From Priapulus caudatus (taxonomy: Eukaryota; Priapulida; Priapulimorpha; Priapulimorphida; Priapulidae), in NCBI RefSeq assembly GCF_000485595.1, contig NW_014577173.1:308425-334365 (forward strand): a stretch of 25,941 bases of DNA, read 5' to 3'. The translations under genes and the position numbers were made by a program. How positions within the stretch are numbered: position 1 is the stretch's first letter; every line of letters starts with the position of its first letter. Under the pieces are notes generated by a model. That model saw nothing but the letters and a program-made list of their open reading frames with translations. It made no database searches and was not told the DNA's origin. This document shows, one piece after another, positions 18,207-25,941 of the stretch.

Positions 18207-19203
18207 ATGTGGATAAAGACACGCGACAACCTTCGTGGGCACGTACGACGCGTGCTCTTTCTTTTCTCCGGCCACCTATCGCGCGACCCCATCAGGTATT
18301 AGATTACCTTATTACCTAAGCTATAGGGGTTCTGCATTCAGTGAGTATACCCGTGAGATGAGGATGCCGATGACAATATTCCTCGGCTGCTGCATGACAG
18401 TTTCATCGCACCACACGCGCTGACTGCTGATACACTAGCGGTAAAGAGACACGATGGCGGCGAAGGACGCGCGGGGTGGATACAGCGCCAGGCGCAAGCT
18501 TTATCCATAATGACGCTGCGTCGCTACCGTTTCGTTTCGCCGCGAGCGAGATCGTGCGGGCACGAGCGAGCGCAAACACAACGCGCGACATCTATTACGG
18601 GAAAGCGAAACTCGATAGCTGACCGTGCTGCCCTGAAACGGGAAACTAATCGTTATACGCGGCTGTACGAAAGTGCTATCTCGAGCGGTTAGAAAGTTCG
18701 AAGGACAGCACGTACGCTGAGTGAGGTGATGACAGTTGGCATGAAATGGCATACTTAAAGTATTCAAAGTTTAATATCATGTGCATTCTCGTACATTACG
18801 AGCCAATCGTACATGTATTAAATAATTAAAATTAAATAATATTAAAATAATCGATTCAGTGTCAGCAATCAAGATGACTTTGTTGGCAGATGTTAGTGCT
18901 TGAGGCAGACACATAAATGCCGTACAACTCATACGCTGTCGCCGGCATGAATTTTTCGCGCTGCTCGGTAGGGGGCGCGCAAATTTTCTCGGAACACGCC
19001 GCTGTGTGCGAGCCGCCAGGAGACTATTCATGAGACGTTAATATGTACGCTATACCTAGCAGCCGACGAACGTGAGCGATATTTTAGGTTAACAAGGTAC
19101 ATATATAAATATTTCATTACAAGCTGATTCACTCGCTCGCTAGCCGCACTGTGAGCTAACCGTGCGTGCTAGTAGGCCTAACGTTATTATTTACGCACTG
19201 TGA
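18206..19203. other. Unique stretch with possible regulatory motifs, no gene recognised
   Basis: A YY1-like CGATGGCGGC lies at about 18452-18461 in a CpG-rich patch. A CTCF-like TCGGTAGGGGGCGC (12 of 14 positions) lies at 18965-18978. The frames at 18403-18767 and 18777-19031 show no recognisable protein features. Confidence 0.4.
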
Positions 19204-19921
19204 TATAGCGTCCTGGGGGCCGTTGTCAGAAACATCGTAAAGTTAATGCTAATGGTAATGCTAAGATAACACTTACGACTAATGTTAATGTTACGAGAGG
19301 AGCGTTGACACAAACACATCGCAGCTATTAGAAAACGTACGATAGAAGGAACTTCATCACAAGACTGCTGATTGGTTGAGAATCGATCAAAAAATTCAAA
19401 TTCATACACATTTATTGTATATCACAGTAATTTATGCATATTATGATGGCTAACCACATGTAAATAATATTTGATAAAAAACGACGCGTTCATGAATTTA
19501 TTCTGCACAAAAAGACAAATTCTCACACTGTAACACGAGACGCGAGAGTCGTGGCAAGTGGCAGAGTCATTTAAAACAAGAGGACAAATGCCATACGCCA
19601 TTTGTAAATGTTTTGTTTTGTTTTATGATCGGTAGATCATTAATGTTTTTGACGTGTTTTTAAAGAAAAACACACATTTTACTCATTATTATAAAATATA
19701 ATATCACTATAATTCGAATTCGTAGTGTAAATGTGTTATTTTTATATTAATATTAAAGTTACGAGAGGGTCTGGGCTCTCGTAATGTTAGAAGGATATTT
19801 TCGAGGATTTTTCGTTCTCGTAACATTACGATGTTTTTGTCAACGGTTTACGAGTGAACGTTATGTTAAGACTAATGTTAAGACTAATTTTGTTTCCGAC
19901 AACAGGCCCCTGGTCGCTATA
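19204..19921. mobile_element. MITE-like element with 30-bp terminal inverted repeats
   Basis: Bases 19204-19233 and the reverse complement of 19892-19921 agree at 25 of 30 positions, sharing TATAGCG, GGGG, GTTGTC and GAAAC. Just inside each end are related GTAA/GTTAATG/TTACGAGA motifs, including the hairpin TTACGAGAG...CTCTCGTAA near 19760-19784. There is no transposase frame in about 718 bp, so it would be non-autonomous. A GGGGCC-type end is common in PIF/Harbinger-like and related elements, but I cannot see a clean target-site duplication and leave the superfamily open. The 72-codon minus frame inside is not credible. Confidence 0.65.
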
Positions 19922-20145
19922 GGCACCTCTAACTGCACATGACGTCACTGTAACTGCGCGTGACGTTACTGTAACTGCGCGTGATGTCACTGTAACGGCG
20001 TGTGACGTCACTGTAACTGCGCGTGATGTCACTGTAACTACACATGTCGTCACTGTAACTGCATGTGACGTCACTGTAACTGCGCACGACGTCACCTTTG
20101 CTGTACGTGACGTCACCTTAACTGCACGTGTCGTCACCGTAACTC
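19922..20145. repeat. 21-bp minisatellite carrying CRE-like TGACGTCA sites
   Basis: About eleven units of CACTGTAACTGCGCGTGACG plus T. Four units contain the perfect CRE/ATF palindrome TGACGTCA and the others carry near matches (TGACGTTA, TGATGTCA, TGTCGTCA). Exact 21-bp spacing puts the sites on one helical face every two turns. The array starts right at the MITE end. Confidence 0.9.
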
Positions 20146-20410
20146 TACCTACCGTAAACCCTAACCGTATTTGCCATATCTATGCTGACCGTTACTGTAA
20201 CGGTATTACCTCTCATCGTGACAAACACTGATTGCTCATCAGATATTAGTCTACACATATCTATCTATCTACTAACAAGTCACGTGCAACAGAGCGTCTA
20301 CGTGGCGCACAGTGGGATGCGAGTTAACTAATGTGAGTGACTCAATTAGCTTTCCGATGTGCGGCAAGATTAGCTGGCACCTTGTTAGTAACGGACAATT
20401 AGTTGCGACC

Positions 20411-20417
20411 TATATAA
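20411..20417 (+). promoter_or_regulatory. TATA box candidate
   Basis: TATATAA in CGACCTATATAACAAAC, 50 bp before an ATG at 20467. Core promoter spacing is plausible, but there is no independent support for transcription. Confidence 0.3.
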
Positions 20418-20466
20418 CAAACAGTACGTTATACGCGATTCGCATATACTTCGTACAGACCGGGAA

Positions 20467-21039
20467 ATGAGCGGGGAAAGACCAGGCTTCCTTAAGGGTT
20501 TGGTTACAGCCATGATGCAGTCGGTATGTAGTAACGAGCAGCCGTCTGTTTCCTCTCAGTCTTCGTCGACCGAAAAATATAAGCGGACGTTAATGAAGAC
20601 GTGTGCGCGTTGCCACCTAATACCTTGCACCTTAAACCTACGCGCTGACGCATGCCTGCGTGAACACGTATTCATGCACGCACTCAAATATACATGCATT
20701 CATATGCATGAAAACGAACGTATACTGACGCACATGCACGCACGTCAAGAATGCGCCTACGTACGCTCATGCACGCACACGAACATGCACGCACGTCAAG
20801 AATGCGCCTACGTACGCTCATGCACGCACACGAACATGCAACGAGACGCGACACGTCAAGAATGCGGACTAACGTACGCTCATCGCACGAGCACGACCGA
20901 ACATACGACACAGCACGTCAAAGAAATCGGACCTACGTACGCTCACGCACGCCACACGAACATGCACCAGCGTCAAGAATCCACGGCGGCCTACGTACGC
21001 TCATGCAGCGCCACACCAACATGCACGCAGCGTGCATAG
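20467..21039 (+). CDS. Doubtful open frame running into a 51-bp satellite
   Basis: ATG in GGGAAATGAG follows the TATATAA box. The first roughly 65 codons (MSGERPGFLKGLVTAMMQSV and on, Ser/Thr-rich) are not repeat-derived. After about codon 90 the frame is the 17-codon translation of the 51-bp satellite (QECAYVRSCTHTNMHAR), which repeats cleanly about twice and then degrades. A possible donor TCG|GTATGT lies at 20523. No family is recognised. It could be a first exon, or chance. Confidence 0.15.
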   Translation: MSGERPGFLKGLVTAMMQSVCSNEQPSVSSQSSSTEKYKRTLMKTCARCHLIPCTLNLRADACLREHVFMHALKYTCIHMHENERILTHMHARQECAYVRSCTHTNMHARQECAYVRSCTHTNMQRDATRQECGLTYAHRTSTTEHTTQHVKEIGPTYAHARHTNMHQRQESTAAYVRSCSATPTCTQRA

Positions 21040-21268
21040 AATGCGCCTACGTACGCTACCATGCTACGGCCAGCACCAAACATGCAAACCGCCAGCGGTC
21101 AAGAATGCCGCCTACGGTACGCTCACGCACGCACACGAACCTGGCACGCGAAGGTCCAAGGAATCTGCGCCTTAACGTACGCTCAATCGCACGACACAAA
21201 CATGCACGCACGTCAAGAATGCGCCTACGTACGCTCCTGCACGCACACGAACATGCACGCACGTCAAA
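20736..21268. repeat. 51-bp satellite array
   Basis: About ten units of GCACGCACGTCAAGAATGCG followed by CCTACGTACGCTCATGCACG and CACACGAACAT. Units at 20736-20838 and 21200-21268 are nearly identical to one another, while the middle ones differ by many indels. A degenerate precursor may lie at 20660-20735. There are no unique spacers, so it is not a CRISPR. Confidence 0.95.
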
Positions 21269-21619
21269 AGCTCCGCGTCGATCGCGAGCTTGGCGAATTC
21301 ACGATTTAAGGTCTCCGTCAAAGTAGTATCATCTCGCGAGATATCGCGTGACAAGCGGTAGATGCGCAGTAGATCGAATGCGTCCGTACCGGTTTTGCGG
21401 GCATTTAGCGCGGACCGTCACAGCCGACAATGTGACCCGTCTGTCATAATGCTACTTCCCACTAGTAAATTATCACCTCTCTAATGGACGCGCTTCATCT
21501 TTGTTTATTGACATAAGCTTCATCGAAAAGGTCTGCAAAAACGTCTCCCTGGAGACTAAGCACCTTGCTTCGCGATAATTATTGTCAGCACATGCGCGCT
21601 CGAGAACGCATGTTGGGGC
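21269..21619. other. Unique stretch, no gene recognised
   Basis: Includes a short near-palindrome TCTCGCGAGATATCGCG near 21331-21347. No exon is supported. Confidence 0.5.
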
Positions 21620-22290
21620 TGAGGGCTGCTACTGTCGCTACTACTATTGCTGCTGACTTACTGCTGCTACTACTGGCTGCTGCTAGCTGCTGGTTGAGCT
21701 ACTGCTTGTTGACGGCTGCTGGCTAACTACTACGGCTGTTGCTAACTGCTGCTGCTACTGGCGCTGCGCTACTGCCTTGTTCACTACTGGGCTGTTAAAC
21801 GGCTGCTGCTGCTAAACTGGCTGTTGCTACTGTGTTACGGCTGCTTGCTGCCTAACTGCTGCTATCTGCTGCACTGCTGCTACCTGCTGCCAGCTACTGC
21901 TGGTTGCTAAAACTAGCTGCTACTCGCTGCTGCGGCTAACTGGCTGTTCTACTGGCTGTTACGGGTGTGCTCGCCTGCTACTGGAAGGGGCGGTTGCTGT
22001 ACTGCTGGCTGAGTTACGCAGTGGCTGCTCGTTACGGCTGGCTGGCTGCTACTGGTTGCCTACTGGGCTGCTACGGCTTGCTGCTGCTAGCCGCTAGCTA
22101 TGCTAGCTGACGCCGCTGCTGCTGCTACTACTCGATTTGCTGCGTGCGGTTGTTACTGCTGCTGCTATACTATTGCTGGCTGACCCTGTTGTTACCTACG
22201 CGACTGCCTGCTGCCTACTACTATTATGCTGCTTGCTGTTGTTGGCTGACTGCTACTCGATGCTGTCGTTGTTACTGCTGCTGCTGGCTG
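21620..22290. repeat. Degenerate CTG/CTA trinucleotide tract
   Basis: About 670 bp of imperfect (CTG)n, with CTA, GGCTGTTG and AACTACTG variants and many frame-shifting indels. There is no open frame of note, so it is not a coding polyglutamine or polyleucine tract as it stands. Confidence 0.9.
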
Positions 22291-22650
22291 CGTGGGCATG
22301 GTCGATAGCCTAGCCATCCGGAACGAATACATCATCGTCATCACTTGCTAACGTCATAACGCCAAGCTTCGTTGCCGGGTAAAATTGAATTCTCGGCCGA
22401 ACGAGAGCGACGAGGGATTTTAATCCCGGACACCATGTTTAATTCATGAACTGGAAAGTCTAGAGATAAGTGACATGATTGATAAATGAGTCCTAATTGG
22501 TTCCTGCCGCAAAACAACAGACGGGAATGTCGGGAAACCCATGTCGGCGCGCTCTCCTCATTCTGGCCACGTCACAGAGGGAGGCAGGCAGCACATCAAT
22601 TCCTCCTCCCATACATGGTCCCTGAGATCATGAGTTCTCATCGTAATTCT
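22291..22650. other. Unique stretch, no gene recognised
   Basis: A frame opening at 22486 runs only into the neighbouring CAT repeat. No known motif was found. Confidence 0.5.
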
Positions 22651-22784
22651 GCGTATTCTGCATCATCATCGCCATTATCATCATTGGAATCATCCTCGTC
22701 GACGTCAACATCATCATTATCGTCGTCATAATTTTTATTATGGTCATCATCGTCGTCACCATATTCATTATCATAATTATCATC

Positions 22785-22817
<33 letters not shown>

Positions 22818-22834
22818 GTCGTCGTTATTGTCGT
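22651..22834. repeat. (ATC)n trinucleotide tract
   Basis: Imperfect CAT/ATC units with GTC variants, leading directly into the CAA run. Confidence 0.9.
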
Positions 22835-22835
22835 C

Positions 22836-22908
<73 letters not shown>
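22835..22908. repeat. (CAA)n trinucleotide run
   Basis: About 25 uninterrupted CAA units, ending in CAGCGACACC. Confidence 0.97.
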
Positions 22909-23033
22909 GCGACACCACAAACAACAATAACAACAAAAACGAAAACAACGATAAATAAAAAAACAAAAAAACAAAAACAACAACAACCGCATCAGCAGCA
23001 GCAGCAGCAGCAGCAGCAGTAGCAGCAGCAGCG
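22909..23033. repeat. CAA/A-rich tract followed by (CAG)n
   Basis: Degenerate CAAAAA DNA to 22990, then about 13 CAG units at 22993-23032 with one TAG interruption. This continues the trinucleotide cluster. Confidence 0.9.
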
Positions 23034-23270
23034 TAACCGCCACTGCGCATCATCAGCGCGTCTGTCGCCGGCGACAGCACGACAACACCCCTGTTGCGTG
23101 TACCGTATATAGAGCTATACGTTCGTTACCATCCTGGTACTCGGCAACTGCTGAACACCGACTGGGATGCTATTAGATGGCCCACTGTTATTCGGGTCAC
23201 TCGGGAAGAGAGCGAGTGCGGACTTGATTACGCACCGTGATTGCCCCATCATCGCGTTCGTTATTGCAGC
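23034..23270. other. Unique stretch, no gene recognised
   Basis: About 240 bp of non-repetitive DNA with no open frame of note. Confidence 0.5.
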
Positions 23271-23690
23271 CAGGCAAGCAGCAGCGCAGCAGTAGCAGGA
23301 AAGATGATTCGAGCAGGCAGCAGGAGCGTAGCAGGAGGAAGGCAGGTAGGAAGGAAGGAGAAGCGAGGAAGAGGATGAAGTCAGCAGGCAGCTAAGCAGC
23401 AGCAGCAGCAGGAGGAGAGGAGGAGGGAGAGGATGGGAGGAGGTGAGGAGGAGGAGGGGAGGAAGAGGAGGAGGCAGGAGGAAGTGTGAGCAGCAGGCAG
23501 CAGGGAGAGAGGGAAGGAGGAGGAGGAGGAGGAGAGGAGGCAGGTAGGATGGGAGAGAAATGAGCAGGCGCAGGAACAGGGAAGCAGCAAGAGGAGGAGG
23601 AGGAGCGGAAGGGGAGGTAGAAAGAGGCAGGAGGAGGGAGAGGAGGAGAGGAGGAGGATGAGCAGCAGCTTAATTGGATAACGCGTGGCG
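23271..23690. repeat. GGA/CAG purine-rich trinucleotide tract
   Basis: Imperfect AGG/GGA and GCA units. Minus-strand frames encode Ser/Pro/Leu repeats and are artefacts. Confidence 0.9.
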
Positions 23691-23704
23691 TTGGCAGCTG
23701 GGTG

Positions 23705-23840
23705 ATTATAGGAGAGGAGAGAGAGAAGACAAGGAGAGTGAGGGTCAAGAGAGAGGAGAGGAGGGAGATAGAGAGGGAGCAGAGAGAGAGAGACGAGAAA
23801 GAGAGAGAGAGACGAAAGCAGTGCGTGGGTGAAGAGAGAG
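23705..23840. repeat. GA-rich tract
   Basis: Imperfect (GA)n with GGGA variants. Confidence 0.9.
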
Positions 23841-23875
23841 AAGAGGATGTAGTAAATGAATGGAACATTATAGAT

Positions 23876-24160
23876 GGATAAATTAATATCTATATATAAT
23901 CTATATATATATGATATATAGGATGATACGATCGATATGATAGATGGATAGATAGTAGATTAGATAGATATATATATATAGATATGATGAATAGGATGAG
24001 AGATAGATAGATAAATGTGATAGCATAGAATACGATAGATAGATGAGATAAATAGATAGACTTTGATAGATAGGATAGATAAGATAGAAATAGATAGATA
24101 GATAGATAGATGATAGATAGATAGAGTAAAGGTAGATAGATGAGACTGATCGGGTAGAAG
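23876..24160. repeat. GATA tetranucleotide tract
   Basis: Imperfect GATA/GATAGAT units with ATATAT stretches. Minus-strand frames give Ile/Tyr/Leu/Ser repeats only. Confidence 0.93.
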
Positions 24161-24202
24161 AAGAGAGAGAGCAGAGAGAGAGAGTGATGAGGCACGAGAG
24201 AG

Positions 24203-24247
<45 letters not shown>
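24161..24247. repeat. (GA)n microsatellite
   Basis: Perfect (GA)n over about 24204-24246, with an interrupted part before it. Confidence 0.95.
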
Positions 24248-24249
<2 letters not shown>

Positions 24250-25400
24250 TATGTCACACGGGGATTCGCAAGACACCTACAATTTCTCATTAGCTGCGTG
24301 CACCGTTAATCATGACGAAGCCGCCCTCGACTAGTTACCGACTCACTGATTGTCGAAATATATTAATCGCAGTTTATCGTTGGCCAATTAGATGTCACTA
24401 TTAGTTCTAAATGAGAGCGTAGCGAACACCTGCCAAACAAACGGACAAACATCTATTTTAGACGCAAGCCATCTAGATAAAAACATCGCATCTATATTAA
24501 CGGTAGATTGCGCATGCGCCTTGGACGAGATTACACGTAGATTTGACGTAGATTAAAACCAGACAAAATTCGTCGATGAGATTAGAAATGAATTAGATTA
24601 ATATAAATTTTATTAGTATATCAAGAAAATGAGGATTGCGGGTTGCGGGCGAAAAGATTTCATGTGGATTGAATCAGATCGCTGACGGTTCAGCCTGCTA
24701 TGCAATGGACGTAGCGAGCGGGTGACCCCGTGCGTATCGCTATATGTGAGGTGAAGCCAAACGAAAGCGCCGAGGGAGAATGCATGCATACAGCTATCCG
24801 CCACCAGGCGGCAGTCGCTTTCGATATCGTTCACGTCGACCACCCGTCCACTGCACCCTAACGCGCCCGCGTGACACGTCGAAACATCGTCGACAACTAT
24901 AGCTAGCATGGGCGGACACGGTCATGCGAGTACCAACTTCGGCTTAGCGTCTGGCACGCACGCAGCCGCGCACGATGTCGTTATGTCAAGGCGCGACTAA
25001 AAGTCAAGAAAGGCAATCCGCGCTGAGAGAGAATCGCGCGAAATTACGCGAGATTACGCACTTATCGCGGAAATGCGAGCGGAAAATAGGTTGTGTGATT
25101 AGGTCGGGCCTTTTTTGTACCGACGAAAAAATGGACGAGCGCCAATATTGCTGGTGTAGCGATAAAACCTGCGGTGTTGTATAGGTGAATTCGTGTGACC
25201 ACGAAGACGTAGACGTAGACAATAGTCGTCAGTCAATCGTATTCCGTAATTACACATTTATTTCCCTCGTAATCTATGTCTCTAATGTGACGATATAAAA
25301 CCGTATTGCACTGGTTTCGCCACTGGACTGCATTTGGAAAGAATGGCGAGGGGTGAACATTAAGATGGCGGTAAAGCTACATAAACGCGCGCATGCGATA
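24248..25400. other. Unique stretch with possible regulatory motifs, no confident gene
   Basis: The longest non-repetitive part of the right side. A CTCF-like CCACCAGGCGGCAG (13 of 14 positions) sits at 24801-24814. GATATAAAA at about 25291-25299, a YY1-like AAGATGGCGG at about 25362-25371 and GCGCGCATGCG at about 25386-25396 form a weak promoter-like set. Frames at 24613-24909 (minus, 98 codons) and 24975-25184 (plus, 69 codons, Cys-rich C-terminus DERQYCWCSDKTCGVV) are open, but I recognise neither and would not call them genes. Confidence 0.4.
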
Positions 25401-25407
25401 CTGGAAT

Positions 25408-25683
25408 GAAGCTGTGATATGAGCATGTATGTATGCGGGGATTTAGCTGGGTTATTAGCATACATGTATGTATGCAGGGATAAAGCTGTGTTGTTAGTAT
25501 GTATGCATGCGTGGATTAAACTGTGATATGGGCATGTATGCATGCAGGGATTGAGCTGTAGGATTAGCATGTATGCATGCAGAGATAAAGCTGTAGGATT
25601 AGCATGTATGTATGCAGGAATAAAGCTGTAGGATTAGCTTGTATATATGCAGGGATGCAGCTGTGAGACAAGCATACATGCAG
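25408..25683. repeat. 35-bp minisatellite
   Basis: About eight units of AGCTGTAGGATTAGCATGTA plus TGCATGCAGGGATAA. Units vary by substitution more than by indel, unlike the 51-bp and 22-bp arrays. Confidence 0.93.
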
Positions 25684-25816
25684 GAGAAAACCTACTAATT
25701 GCAGAAATTACACTGGTGAAGCTTCGCTCTACACTATCGTATGTAGATATAAAACGATGACATCGTTGATCGCATATACACACTCATATACGCGATCCTG
25801 CACGACGACCTACATT

Positions 25817-25941
25817 GCACACGCACATGCACACGCACATGCACACGCACACACACACACACACACGCACACACACGCGCACAAACGCACACGCCCACAC
25901 ACACGCCCACACACACACACCCACACACACACACACACACA
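25817..25941. repeat. CA-rich microsatellite at the window edge
   Basis: Imperfect (CA)n with GCACATG and CGCC interruptions, cut by the window end. Confidence 0.95.

Noticed and set aside
20150-20166. AAACCCTAACC resembling a telomere repeat.
   Set aside because: A single occurrence, not tandem; it follows on from the minisatellite.
20736-21268. 51-bp repeats considered as repeat-spacer units.
   Set aside because: The whole unit repeats, including the part that would be the spacer.
22628-23080. A minus-strand frame with long Leu and Met/Ile runs.
   Set aside because: It is encoded by consecutive CAA, CAT and CAG repeats; adjacent frames are equally open.
24613-24909. A 98-codon minus-strand frame in unique DNA.
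   Set aside because: No domain, splice signal or conserved copy was recognised; a frame of this length is expected by chance.
24975-25184. A 69-codon plus-strand frame with a Cys-rich end.
   Set aside because: Too short, with no signal peptide and no cysteine spacing that I can match to a known peptide family.

Overview
This is a gene-poor, repeat-dominated piece of a eukaryotic, most likely animal, nuclear genome. The evidence is long TG/CA and GA/CT microsatellites, many minisatellites, Helitron-like and inverted-repeat DNA transposons, a tRNA-derived Pol III-like module, a consensus GTAAGG splice donor, and animal-type promoter motifs (NRF1-, YY1-, ETS-, CRE- and CTCF-like). I cannot assign a phylum. 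There are no bacterial operons, no RNA operon and no CRISPR. Nearly every long open frame is an artefact of a simple repeat.

Layout. (1) 1-3905 is a large inverted repeat whose left arm runs off the window edge. Its centre is a GTG/CAC-rich spacer at about 2536-2849. The left arm alone carries a roughly 1.4-kb insertion (about 823-2251) that looks like an inverted-repeat DNA transposon with TG-rich and CA-rich halves. (2) 3838-4665 holds GA-rich DNA, a roughly 15-bp minisatellite and an AT-rich tract. (3) 4670-5560 is less repetitive and holds a cluster of promoter-type motifs and a strong 26-bp hairpin. (4) 5560-6929 has no recognisable gene. (5) 6930-16437 is a tandem duplication of a roughly 4-kb module. 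Each copy has a 21-23-bp minisatellite, an unclassified transposon-like repeat, a Helitron-like element with an internal tRNA-like A/B-box module and a GGATG array, and one alanine-rich candidate exon on the minus strand ending in AG|GTAAGG; each copy finishes in a GA tract. The exon is open in copy A (10573-11327) and frame-broken in copy B (14291-15016). (6) 16438-19203 is mostly CA, GA, CT and TG microsatellite with short unique stretches. (7) 19204-19921 is a MITE-like element with 30-bp terminal inverted repeats. It is directly followed by a 21-bp minisatellite rich in TGACGTCA sites. A TATATAA box and a possible start codon then lead into a 51-bp satellite. (8) 21620-24247 is a series of trinucleotide and GA/GATA repeats. 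(9) 24248-25941 is unique DNA, then a 35-bp minisatellite, then CA repeats at the edge.

No pathway can be built from this window. The only coding feature I would defend is the duplicated alanine-rich exon, probably a first coding exon of a gene running leftward; its function is unknown. Indel-rich differences between repeat copies suggest either real divergence or poorly polished long-read consensus, and this limits every frame-based statement here.
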